Assembly (NCBI GenBank): GCA_965204245.1
Contig: CBDBED010000001.1
Location: 558,001-622,000 of the forward strand
DNA: 64,000 nucleotides
Direction: 5' to 3'
Source: JAAXIE01 sp965204245
GTDB lineage: Bacteria; Chloroflexota; Dehalococcoidia; Lucifugimonadales; JAAXIE01
Positions 15,451 to 23,885 of the stretch are shown here, in pieces. Position numbers and translations under genes: made by a program. Position 1 is the first letter of the stretch; every line of letters begins with the position of its first letter. Below the pieces are notes generated by a model. That model made no database searches. It was not told where the DNA came from and worked only from the letters and a program-made list of their open reading frames with translations.

Positions 15451-18400
15451 ATGCCAGACCTCACCCTGATCACCGGGGGCCCAGGCTCCGGTAAGACCAC
15501 CACAGTGGTGGAGACGCTGGCCGCTGTCTATGGCGACGACCCCTTTGCTAGTGCTCTGGTGCTCGTGCCAACGGTGAGGCACGGCGACCAGTTCCGAAGG
15601 CGCCTTGTAGGACGGTGCGGCGTTACTTTGGGGCTACGGGTGGAAACAATCAGCCGTTTCAGCCGGGGAATCGTTTCCGATGCTTCAGTCCCTTCGCAAG
15701 CGTTGGTGGACGAACTGCTGACCCGCACATTGCGCGGCCAAGTTGAAGCCGGGCCCGCGTCCTATTTCAAGCCCATCGCAGGCACCAAGGGACTGCACGC
15801 TATGGTGCGTGGGGCCATCGGTGACCTCTTTGCGGAGGTGACCGTGCCGGAAGCCATGTCCGAGGCTGCCAATCAGACCGGTTCGGACAGCCTAATGGCC
15901 TTGGCTGTCATATATGCAGCCTACGTCGGGGAGCTTGAACAGAGGAGGTGGGTGCACCCGTCCCAGATTCCTCTGAGCGCCGCTCGCTTGTTGAGGACAG
16001 GGAACGCCGCCGCCAGCACCATCGTGGTGGACGGGTTCCACCTTTTCCGCGGGACAGAGCTTGCCCTGCTGCAGGCCCTTGCCCGAGATGCAGATATTGC
16101 AATCACGCTGGACCCCGGTGCCAGTGCCAGATCCCAACATGACTACGAACGGCTCCTACGCCTCTTCCCACAGGCCACGATGGTACGACTGGCGCAGGAT
16201 GGTCGAGACGCACCACTTTACGGCACGGCAAGGGGAGATCCTGCCCAACCGGCGCAGCTGCGCCTGTTCGCGCAATCCGAAGGCCAGGATTTCGAGGCCG
16301 ATGTGGGCCCTCCGACTCAGGACGTCATACCTGGAGAGGCGGCTAATCGCGAGGGACAGATGCGGGCTATCGCGAGGCAAATCAAGCAGCGGCTTACCGA
16401 CCAGCCATCACTGCGGCCCTCCGATTTCGCCGTTGCCTTCCGTCAAGCCTCGCCATATCTGCGCTTGGCACGCCAAGTATTCGCCGAATACGACTTGCCT
16501 CTTGACCCCGCGGCTGGAGAACGCCTCAACTCGCGCCCGTTGGGCGTATGGTTGCGACGCCTGCTGCATCTAGCCGAGGATGGCTGGAAGGCGCGGGACG
16601 TGGTGGCCGTGTTGTCCAGTGGCTTTGTGGATTTGGTCAGGTGGAACCTTCGCCAGGAGGACATAGGGCGATTTGCCCAGTATTCGAGGGAAAACCATCT
16701 CTGGTCAGGTGAGGATGCCCTAGGCCGGGCCGTTGAGGGCCTGCGTCTCGAGTCGGAGAAGGAGGGCACGGCCCACTGGTTGAGGGACGCCATGCAACGG
16801 ACGTCCAACGGTATGGCCGCTGCCCTCGCTACCCTCCGAGAGCTGCTGGAACGACCAACCGCGTCCACTGCTGACCATGCCCGCAGCTTGGAGGAGGCAC
16901 TGTTCGGGCAGCAGGCTCTCCTCCATGCCGCTTCGCGTGGCACACCGGGCGTTGACGTGGAGATGGATGCCCTCCGCAGCTACTTGCGCGACTTGGAAGC
17001 GACCCACGAGGCCTTGGGCGGAGAACCTGAGGAATTCGCCTCCTTCCGCGCCCGAATTGAAGCCAAGCTCGACGCTCCCACTGTGATCTTGCGTGAGGCT
17101 GGAGGAGTCCTGCTGGCCCCGATGCACACCTTGCATGGTCTGCGTTTCAACTTTGTGGCGGTGGGCGGCCTCATAGCAGGAGAGTTCCCGGCACCACGCA
17201 CCTCCGCAGGCTTGTTGAACAACTCCTCGATAATGCAGCTTAATCAAGCAGGCTTGAATCTTCCTCCCGAACCGCGTTTAACGGAGGACGAGCTTTGGAT
17301 TTCCGCATCGACGCGGGCTGACGGTACCATGGCCGTGTGGAAGACACGCCTAGATGAGCGGGGAAGGCCGGCTGCTCCTTCCCACTACTTCCCCCCGGAG
17401 ACCCCAGGACAGATTACGGAGCACCGCTTGATCCTGCCGGAAAGCACTGGCTCCCGCCGTGAACTTGCCGTCGCCTGTACCCAGGACTGGGCTAACCGGG
17501 GCAGGCGTCGTCCGCAGGGCGAGACCTCGTGGCCCGTGGTGCATTTGGCAACCCGGACCGAGGCCCACCGGCGTTCCTTCAGCCACGCGGGGCTGCGGGA
17601 AGGTCGGTTGACTGCCGGACTGGTTGACCGCCTCACTGATGGCACGGCCACATGGAGCGCCAGCAGGATTGAGTCCTACCGGACATGCGCCTTCCAGTTT
17701 TTTGGGCAGTATGGGCTTCGTTTGAGGGAGTTGGATCAAGAACTGGAGGGGGTCGACCCTGCCACCCAGGGCACCGTCATCCACGACATCCTTCAGGACG
17801 CTCTAGGTCCGCTTATTGAGAGTGGGGAACCCTTGGTGACCCGTACTCTGGGGGCAGCCATGGAGAGGCTGCATGCCAATGGAAGGAATATCTGGAACGA
17901 GGCGCCTGTGAAGCACGGCTTCGGGCGGGCCGCCCTGTGGCGGCTGGAGTACGTAAATACCCTGCGCCAACTGGAATTGCTCTTGCAGCGCGAGGCGAGC
18001 CGGAGTGAGGAGCTTGGCGTGACCCGGATATTGGGCGCGGAGCGGGATATGAGCGCTGAGTTGCCCTTGGACCCACCGCTCAAGGTTAATGGCAGAATCG
18101 ACAGGATAGATGAAGGCGATAATTTCGTAGTGATAGTCGACTATAAGTCGGGACGAGGCATAAGCGAGAACGATATGTTGCGGGGCCGTCGCGTTCAATT
18201 GCAGCTTTACGGCCATCTAGGGCGTATAGAAACCAATTCGGAAAAGGTCATAGCCCGCTACGCTTGGGTACGGCCAGATATTCCACAATGGGAACTTGAT
18301 TCCTCCGAGGCCAAGTATTCCGAGGCGATGGAGGATGTACTGACAGTAGTCCAGGATGTACGGGATGCTGTGCAATCGGGAGACTTCAGGGTAAACCCAC

Positions 18401-18498
18401 AGGAGTCATCCTGTCCTACGTACTGCTCCATGAAGCACGTCTGCCGCGTGAACCAGTTCAGCCGGTGGAAGCACTGGGAGTCGCGGCCAAGTGGCTGA
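15451..18498 (+). CDS. AddB-like PD-(D/E)XK nuclease/helicase subunit
   Basis: A 1015-residue protein. Walker A (GGPGSGKTTT) is at the N-terminus, followed by a large helicase-like region. The C-terminal RecB-family nuclease domain (about 730-1010) has TVIHDILQDAL, VNGRIDRIDEGDNFVVIVDYKSGRG (the D-x(n)-E/D-x-K core) and QLQLYGHL. A Cys in YRTCAFQFF plus the terminal CPTYCSMKHVCR provide four cysteines for an iron-sulphur cluster, as in AddB. With AddA it would process double-strand breaks. No SD is seen; TAGAAT (15439-15444) sits 6 bases before the ATG, so the mRNA may be leaderless. An in-frame TTG lies at 15445. Overlaps the next gene by 8 bases. Confidence 0.85.
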   Translation: MPDLTLITGGPGSGKTTTVVETLAAVYGDDPFASALVLVPTVRHGDQFRRRLVGRCGVTLGLRVETISRFSRGIVSDASVPSQALVDELLTRTLRGQVEAGPASYFKPIAGTKGLHAMVRGAIGDLFAEVTVPEAMSEAANQTGSDSLMALAVIYAAYVGELEQRRWVHPSQIPLSAARLLRTGNAAASTIVVDGFHLFRGTELALLQALARDADIAITLDPGASARSQHDYERLLRLFPQATMVRLAQDGRDAPLYGTARGDPAQPAQLRLFAQSEGQDFEADVGPPTQDVIPGEAANREGQMRAIARQIKQRLTDQPSLRPSDFAVAFRQASPYLRLARQVFAEYDLPLDPAAGERLNSRPLGVWLRRLLHLAEDGWKARDVVAVLSSGFVDLVRWNLRQEDIGRFAQYSRENHLWSGEDALGRAVEGLRLESEKEGTAHWLRDAMQRTSNGMAAALATLRELLERPTASTADHARSLEEALFGQQALLHAASRGTPGVDVEMDALRSYLRDLEATHEALGGEPEEFASFRARIEAKLDAPTVILREAGGVLLAPMHTLHGLRFNFVAVGGLIAGEFPAPRTSAGLLNNSSIMQLNQAGLNLPPEPRLTEDELWISASTRADGTMAVWKTRLDERGRPAAPSHYFPPETPGQITEHRLILPESTGSRRELAVACTQDWANRGRRRPQGETSWPVVHLATRTEAHRRSFSHAGLREGRLTAGLVDRLTDGTATWSASRIESYRTCAFQFFGQYGLRLRELDQELEGVDPATQGTVIHDILQDALGPLIESGEPLVTRTLGAAMERLHANGRNIWNEAPVKHGFGRAALWRLEYVNTLRQLELLLQREASRSEELGVTRILGAERDMSAELPLDPPLKVNGRIDRIDEGDNFVVIVDYKSGRGISENDMLRGRRVQLQLYGHLGRIETNSEKVIARYAWVRPDIPQWELDSSEAKYSEAMEDVLTVVQDVRDAVQSGDFRVNPQESSCPTYCSMKHVCRVNQFSRWKHWESRPSG

Positions 18499-21400
18499 AG
18501 CAGCAAGGGCGGCGGGACAGGGGATGGCGCTGACCGGGGAGCAGGCCGCCATCGTATCCGGTCTCGGGCAGGATATGCTGGTTACGGCAGGGGCTGGCAG
18601 TGGGAAGACGCGCGTGTTGGTCGAGCGCTACCTGTCATTGCTACTGGAGCATCGCATACCCGAGATAGCCGCCGTCACCTTCACCGATGCAGCGGCAATG
18701 GAGATGCGAGAACGGGTGCGCAGTGAACTGCTGGCACGCCCTGACTTGGCCCACCACCACGCCGACATAGACGAAGCAGTCATAGGCACCATCCATTCGC
18801 TCTGCTTCATGATTCTGCGGGAACATCCGGTGGAGGCGGCCACTGATCCCGCCGCCCGCGTCCTCGCAGAGGATGAGGCGGAATTCGAGTTGTTCCAAGC
18901 CTGCATTGATGCCATGGAGGATGCGGCCGAAAAGGAAGACCATCGCGCGTTGGCCCTCCGTGAGCTCAGCGTTCGTTCAATCACCCCCCAGCTTCCCCAC
19001 ATGGTGCAGCGCCGCGATGAGGTGGAGGAAGCCTTTCGATCGATGGGGGAGGGCATCGACGAATGGCGCGATCACATCCATGGGCGGTTGGGAAACGCGT
19101 TGGCCCCCGCCATAGAAGAAATCCGACCAAAGATAGCGGAGGAAATCGAGTGGCTCCGAGACGCCTATGTAGGGCCCGGAACTGACGCCCTTTGCAACAG
19201 GATGCCGGACTTTTTGGCGGACTTGGGCGACCCGACAGAGGGTGAGCCCCCCCAACTATTAGAACGGATGCAGTTGGCGCGTAGACACATTAGCCTGAGT
19301 GCTGGAAGCGCAAGGAACTGGCATGATCTACCGCGAATCAAGGATTTCTGGGACTGGTTCCGTAGACAGACCAAAGCACTCATCGACTTGCCACGCTGGA
19401 ATGAGCACGACGAGACCGCCCTCGAAGTGCTGGACTCCCTGCGGGCCCTCTTTCGCGACGCCTGCCAGCGTTACCTAGCCCGCAAGCGGGAGTTGGCGGC
19501 CTTGGACTACCTCGACTTGGAAATCGAGGCAAGCCGCCTGCTACGGGAACATCCTCAAGTAGCCGCCTCGTACCAAGATCGATTCCGGCACCTGATGGTG
19601 GACGAGTTGCAGGACACTAACCCAGCGCAAATTGCTTTGCTTGAACGGGTTTCTTATGGTGGAGGTGACGGTACGCAAGCACCGCAGCGCTTCTTTGTCG
19701 GAGATGTGAAACAGGCCATCTACCGCTTCCGTGGCGGTGACGTGCGTAACTTCACCCGCCTTCACCGTCACACCGAGCAAACAGGCGCCATTCATGCCCT
19801 GAGCCAGTCCTTCCGTGCCCATAACCCCTTGGTCCAGACCGTGAACACTATATTCGAGGCCGTGTTCTGGGACCCGCAAGAGGACTTCGAGGCCCCCATG
19901 CAGGCCATGACAGGGCGGGGAGACGATCGTCCACGCACCCCCCATTTGGTCCTGATGCCCATCTCAACGGCAAAGGTGGATGACACCAACTCCCAAGGCG
20001 AGGACCGCCGCAGGATGGAAGCGGACGCCATAGCCCATGAGATCGCACAGCTTTTGAAAGACAAGACCCCTGTGTGGGACCGCGAGTTAAAGCAGGTGCG
20101 GCCGGCTGTTCCAGCGGATGTAGCCGTGCTGCTGCGACGGTTTAGCAATGTACACCTGTTCGAGCAGTCTTTGGAGAGCCACGGAGTGCCATATCGGACA
20201 CCGACCGGGGCTGGGTTTTTCACCCGCCAAGAGGTGCTGGACCTCACCAACCTGCTGACTTGGCTCGCTGAACCCGACGACAACATTGCCTTGGTGGGAG
20301 CACTGCGCTCCCCACTGTTCATGATTGACGACCGCACACTGCTGGCCCTGCGTTCCAACAGAAGCGGTCTGCTGCGGTTGTTGAAGAATCCCCCGGATGC
20401 CGTTGATGGAGAGGAGCGCGACCTGTGTACCAGGGCCGCCGAAGTGCTCACTGACCTCGCAGGTCGGGTGCCCCTGTCAGGCGTTGATGTCCTGTTGGAG
20501 CGTGCCTTGGAGCTAACGGCTTTCGAGGCAGCTTGGGCCCCACTACAGGGCGGAGACCAAGCACTAGCCAACATACGCAAGTTCGTCGAACTGTCCCGCA
20601 CATTGGCCGACCATTCGCTGGACGAATTCGTCACCTATGTGCAGCGACGGCGAGACGAGCTGGAAGCCCGCGAGAGCCAAGCGGTGCTGGACGAATCGGA
20701 TGCAGTCAAGCTGCTGACAATTCACGGAGCCAAGGGCTTGGAGTTCCCAATCGTGTTCGTCCCCGAAGCCCATGTGGCACCTCCACGCAGTTGGGATTCG
20801 GTGAGATGGCGGAGCGCAGAGGGCGTTTCCTTAACCCTCACTCCGCCCGAGGAGGGCGACACCCGCCGCCGTCCGGGCTTCTACTCCTACCTGATAGAGC
20901 GGGACAACGCTGAGGACGACGCTGAACACAAGCGGCTCTTCTATGTCGCCTGCACTAGGGCTGCTGACCTTCTTTACGTCAGTGGCGACGAAGGGGACAA
21001 GGCGGGCAGCTGGCTGTCCGCTGCCATAAACGCGCTGGACGGAATGCCTGCTGACGGCGTTGAAATCCGCTCGCCCCTCGCTGTCGACCTTGATGGCATC
21101 GCCCGTCGGGGGTCCCCAAACATGCCGCCCATCCCGCGAGAAGAAGACGAAGAGGACTTCATGCCCCCGCTGGTGGCCCGCCCCCGGGTGATCCCCCTGC
21201 GCTCCAGCACACCGGTCACCGCATTGCAGGCGCCTCTGCCAGCCCACGCACACGGTCATCGGCACAGCGATGGCTTGGGTCTGGTACGGGGCAGCTTGGC
21301 CCACAGGGCCATTGAGGTGTGGTTCACCAGCGGAGCCCGTCCCGACTTGGCATCGCTCGTCGAAGGGCTGGACGCTTCATTGAGTGATACGGCCATGAGA

Positions 21401-21856
21401 CGCGTGATGGGAGAGGTCGAGAGCCTGCTGGACCTGCTCGACCTTAGCCCGCTGGCAGCCACTTTGCGGGCTAGTGACACCCGGGCTTATTTCGAGTTGC
21501 CCTTCTCGTGGGACTGGGATGGAGTGCCGGTCCACGGCACCATCGACTTGGCATATCAGACCTCAGGCAACTGGCATCTGCTGGACTTCAAGACCGACGA
21601 CCTGCGAGGTAGGACGCTGGCCACCGCCGCCGAGGCCTATCTGCCCCAGTTGGCGCTCTATGCTGCAGCCTTGACCCAAGCAACCGGCCAGCAGCCCGTT
21701 ACGGGCTTGCTGTTTCTGCGCACGGGCGACATATACACGCCTCCCGCTGGGGAGTTGGAGCGCGCCTTATCCGAGACGCGTTTAAGGGTCGATGCCGGTG
21801 CGCTGCTTGAGCCGGAAATGCCCTCTGCCTTCGAGGAATTCGCGGAATCCAGCTAA
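18491..21856 (+). CDS. AddA-like UvrD-family helicase/exonuclease
   Basis: A 1121-residue AddA/RecB-type protein. Motifs in order: Q motif and Walker A (LTGEQAAIVSGLGQ, VTAGAGSGKTRVLVERYL), Ia (AAVTFTDAAAMEMRERV), Walker B (LMVDELQDTNPAQ), III (GDVKQAIYRFRGGD), V (LTIHGAKGLEFPIVFVPEAH), VI (RLFYVACTRAADLLYVSG), then a C-terminal PD-(D/E)XK nuclease (LAHRAIEVWF, HGTIDLAYQ...LLDFKTDDL, YLPQLALYAAAL). It translocates on DNA and degrades one strand; with the AddB-like partner it prepares ends for RecA. GTG start inside the end of the upstream gene, so expression is coupled. Confidence 0.9.
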   Translation: MAEAARAAGQGMALTGEQAAIVSGLGQDMLVTAGAGSGKTRVLVERYLSLLLEHRIPEIAAVTFTDAAAMEMRERVRSELLARPDLAHHHADIDEAVIGTIHSLCFMILREHPVEAATDPAARVLAEDEAEFELFQACIDAMEDAAEKEDHRALALRELSVRSITPQLPHMVQRRDEVEEAFRSMGEGIDEWRDHIHGRLGNALAPAIEEIRPKIAEEIEWLRDAYVGPGTDALCNRMPDFLADLGDPTEGEPPQLLERMQLARRHISLSAGSARNWHDLPRIKDFWDWFRRQTKALIDLPRWNEHDETALEVLDSLRALFRDACQRYLARKRELAALDYLDLEIEASRLLREHPQVAASYQDRFRHLMVDELQDTNPAQIALLERVSYGGGDGTQAPQRFFVGDVKQAIYRFRGGDVRNFTRLHRHTEQTGAIHALSQSFRAHNPLVQTVNTIFEAVFWDPQEDFEAPMQAMTGRGDDRPRTPHLVLMPISTAKVDDTNSQGEDRRRMEADAIAHEIAQLLKDKTPVWDRELKQVRPAVPADVAVLLRRFSNVHLFEQSLESHGVPYRTPTGAGFFTRQEVLDLTNLLTWLAEPDDNIALVGALRSPLFMIDDRTLLALRSNRSGLLRLLKNPPDAVDGEERDLCTRAAEVLTDLAGRVPLSGVDVLLERALELTAFEAAWAPLQGGDQALANIRKFVELSRTLADHSLDEFVTYVQRRRDELEARESQAVLDESDAVKLLTIHGAKGLEFPIVFVPEAHVAPPRSWDSVRWRSAEGVSLTLTPPEEGDTRRRPGFYSYLIERDNAEDDAEHKRLFYVACTRAADLLYVSGDEGDKAGSWLSAAINALDGMPADGVEIRSPLAVDLDGIARRGSPNMPPIPREEDEEDFMPPLVARPRVIPLRSSTPVTALQAPLPAHAHGHRHSDGLGLVRGSLAHRAIEVWFTSGARPDLASLVEGLDASLSDTAMRRVMGEVESLLDLLDLSPLAATLRASDTRAYFELPFSWDWDGVPVHGTIDLAYQTSGNWHLLDFKTDDLRGRTLATAAEAYLPQLALYAAALTQATGQQPVTGLLFLRTGDIYTPPAGELERALSETRLRVDAGALLEPEMPSAFEEFAESS

Positions 21857-21897
21857 CTGGACATTTCCGAGCCAAGCCGCTTGACAACCCGCGCTTT

Positions 21898-21944
21898 GAT
21901 AACCGAAACTGGTGCTTCGGTATCAATTGCTTTGTCATAAGCAA
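21898..21944 (+). promoter_or_regulatory. Two consecutive inverted repeats upstream of the His-rich gene
   Basis: GATAACCGAA (21898-21907) faces TTCGGTATC (21916-21924) as a 9-bp repeat with one bulged A. Immediately after, TTGCTT (21927-21932) faces AAGCAA (21939-21944). Both lie in the 135-base gap before the His-rich gene and look like operator sites for a metal-sensing regulator. TTGACA lies at 21881 and GATAAT at 21948, but no well-spaced promoter pair is certain. Confidence 0.4.
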
Positions 21945-21991
21945 GGCGATAATTCATATCCTGTCTCAAAAACTATTGGGGAGGTAGCCAA

Positions 21992-22216
21992 ATGCTCAAG
22001 CACGATATCCACGAGTGCGACACACACGAACATCATGGCGACGAACCCGGCCATGTGCACGACATCCACGAGTGCGACGGGCACGAGCACCATGCCGACG
22101 AGCATGCGCACGACATCCACGAGTGCGACACGCACTGCCACCATGCTGACGAGCCGGGGCATGTGCACCAGATGCACGAGTGCGACGGCCACGAGCACCA
22201 CGCCCACACCCACTAA
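21992..22216 (+). CDS. Histidine-rich metal-binding mini-protein (four tandem repeats)
   Basis: A 74-residue protein with 25 His, 5 Cys and many Asp/Glu, built of four repeats of about 18 residues with the pattern HDIHECDxHxHHxDE(P)xHV. No signal peptide or membrane helix. GGGAGG lies 7 bases before the ATG, and a strong terminator follows at 22244-22269. Such sequences bind Zn, Ni, Co or Cu and act as storage or chaperone peptides. Its neighbour, convergent across the terminator, is a CDF metal exporter whose own N-terminus is a His repeat of a different kind. I infer a metal-buffering role; the metal is unknown. Confidence 0.85.
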   Translation: MLKHDIHECDTHEHHGDEPGHVHDIHECDGHEHHADEHAHDIHECDTHCHHADEPGHVHQMHECDGHEHHAHTH

Positions 22217-22243
22217 GACTGACTGGCAACCGCTAACAAAGCC

Positions 22244-22269
22244 AAGGCCCCCGCATCAGCGGGGGCCTT
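22244..22269. terminator. Intrinsic terminator between His-rich gene and CDF exporter
   Basis: AAGGCCCCCGC (22244-22254) and GCGGGGGCCTT (22259-22269) form a perfect 11-bp stem with a 4-base loop, followed by gatcttttcccc. It can serve both convergent genes. Confidence 0.85.
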
Positions 22270-22318
22270 GATCTTTTCCCCTCTCAAGCACTGGCCCTTA
22301 AACGGGCAGGCGTGGTCC

Positions 22319-23515
22319 TCAGATGAACACAAATCTCTTGGGCTTGTTCGCCTCCCTTACGATGGCAGCCAAGTGGTCCACATGATGGTTTTCATTGTTA
22401 CAGTCACTCACAGATTCCTCAAGCTGCACTGTGACATGCGCTATGCCATATTGGGTACGAGCAATGGCGCATATACTCTCCAGCATTTCTTCCCGGCTAC
22501 CTGTATGGCCGGAGTCAATCAATACGTGGGCGGTGAAGGCCTCACTGCCTGAGGTAATGGTCCACACATGAACGTCGTGGATAAGGGTTACCCCCTCCAC
22601 CTCCTCAATGTCGCTGCACAGGTTGAGCACATCGATATGGGCTGGTGCCCCTTCAATCAGTACATGGAAGATGGTGCCCGTCAGCTTGCGAGTGTTGAAC
22701 ACGATGAGTATCGCAATGACCACGCTCAGAATCGGGTCCGCGATATTCCAGCCAAAACCCATGATCAGGGCCGCTGAGATGATGACGGCAACCGACCCCA
22801 GCAGGTCGGCCATCACGTGCTGGAAGGCCCCCTCCACGTTCATGCTTTCGCCCGACGAGCGGTGCAATATCCAAGCTGCTGCCAAGTTCACCATGAACCC
22901 GCCGATACCCACCAGCAACACCGGCAGCCCGACTACTTCAACCTCTTCCGAGGTGAACGCTCGATGGTAAGCTTCATAGCATATCCAAGCCACTATCAGC
23001 CATAAGAACAAGACATTGGCTAAGGCCGCTATTACCTCCGTGCGCTGGTAGCCGAAGGTGCGCTCCGCCGAGGCCCCCCTCTGCGCAATCCAGATTGCCG
23101 CCAACGCCATGACTATGGCCGCAGCATCCGTCGCCATGTGTCCGGCGTCGGCTAACAATGCCAAGCTACCCGACAGTATCCCCCCCACGATCTCCGCTGC
23201 CATGTAGCCGGTGATGAGAACGAGTGCCAGGACTAGGCTCTTCTTGCTGGCACTCCGAAAATCATGCGCATGGTCGTGATGTGCATGGTCATGCCCATGA
23301 TGGTCATGTCCGGCATGTGGGTCGTGGTCATGTCCGGCATGTGGGTTGTGGTCATGTCCGGCATGTGGGTTGTGGTCATGTCCGGCATGTGGGTTGTGGT
23401 CATGTCCGGCATGTGGGTTGTGGTCATGTCCGGCATGTGCGTCATGGTCGTGCCCGGCATGTGCGTCGTGCTCGCGTCCGGACTGGCGGGTTTCCGAGTG
23501 TTCGGGATCTCTCAT
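22319..23515 (-). CDS. Cation diffusion facilitator (CzcD/ZitB-type) with His-repeat N-terminus
   Basis: A 398-residue CDF exporter. Residues about 16-71 are seven 8-residue repeats (H-N/D-x-H-A-G-H-D), followed by HHGHDHAHHDHAHD. Then come six membrane helices with the Zn-CDF metal site pairs HxxxD in helix 2 (LLADAGHMATDAAAI) and HVMAD in helix 5, and a cytoplasmic C-terminal domain (GVTLIHDVHVWTITSGSEAFTAHV). It exports Zn, Co or Cd in exchange for protons. The ATG at 23515 is preferred: GGAG lies 9 bases upstream, while the GTG at 23524 has none at a usable distance. A good promoter lies at 23545-23573. Confidence 0.93.
   Translation of the reverse strand: MRDPEHSETRQSGREHDAHAGHDHDAHAGHDHNPHAGHDHNPHAGHDHNPHAGHDHNPHAGHDHDPHAGHDHHGHDHAHHDHAHDFRSASKKSLVLALVLITGYMAAEIVGGILSGSLALLADAGHMATDAAAIVMALAAIWIAQRGASAERTFGYQRTEVIAALANVLFLWLIVAWICYEAYHRAFTSEEVEVVGLPVLLVGIGGFMVNLAAAWILHRSSGESMNVEGAFQHVMADLLGSVAVIISAALIMGFGWNIADPILSVVIAILIVFNTRKLTGTIFHVLIEGAPAHIDVLNLCSDIEEVEGVTLIHDVHVWTITSGSEAFTAHVLIDSGHTGSREEMLESICAIARTQYGIAHVTVQLEESVSDCNNENHHVDHLAAIVREANKPKRFVFI
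23303..23470. repeat. 24-bp tandem repeat (7 units) coding for the His-rich arm of the exporter
   Basis: Seven in-frame 24-base units (reverse strand: histidine, Asp/Asn, Pro/Ala, His, Ala, Gly, His, Asp). The four central units are almost identical in DNA, which suggests recent expansion by slippage or unequal recombination. Confidence 0.85.
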
Positions 23516-23544
23516 CTCACACACTCCGGTTGAAAGGAAGACAT

Positions 23545-23573
23545 ATTATACCCCATAGTGAATCGGCTACCAA
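23545..23573 (-). promoter_or_regulatory. Sigma-70-type promoter of the CDF exporter
   Basis: On the reverse strand: TTGGTA (23573-23568), 17 bases, TATAAT (23550-23545). The expected start of transcription is near 23538, giving a short leader to the ATG at 23515. Confidence 0.6.
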
Positions 23574-23885
23574 TAATAGTGGGAGGTCGCCCCGCAGGGA
23601 AATGCTCTCCCTGCAACACCGCTTTGACTACACGGTTCGTCACAAGAGCGGGAGAGATCGACGGCGAAGGTTATTGCCTCAATCCACTTACACGGCAATT
23701 TGCTTATGTTGTGGGATGCTGAAGAATCCACGCTGGCAGTCAAGTTGCAAAGCACACCACTGCAACTTATGATTTCATGGAAGCCCCCACAATTTTGGCA
23801 TCGAGGGCCACTCGAATCCCAGTCACGCGCCGGCCGCCATCCTTAGGGAATAATGGGAATTCGGCCTTCGAAGGAGGTAGAGAAC
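23574..23885. other. Intergenic stretch between CDF exporter and FAH gene
   Basis: About 310 bases without a supportable gene. It contains a perfect 7-bp inverted repeat, GCAGGGA (23594-23600) and TCCCTGC (23608-23614), about 70 bases upstream of the exporter start, and the AAGGAGG SD of the FAH gene at its right end. Confidence 0.5.

Noticed and set aside
23303..23470. Regular repeats that might be a CRISPR array
   Set aside because: Units are 24 bases with no spacers and are in frame inside the exporter gene.
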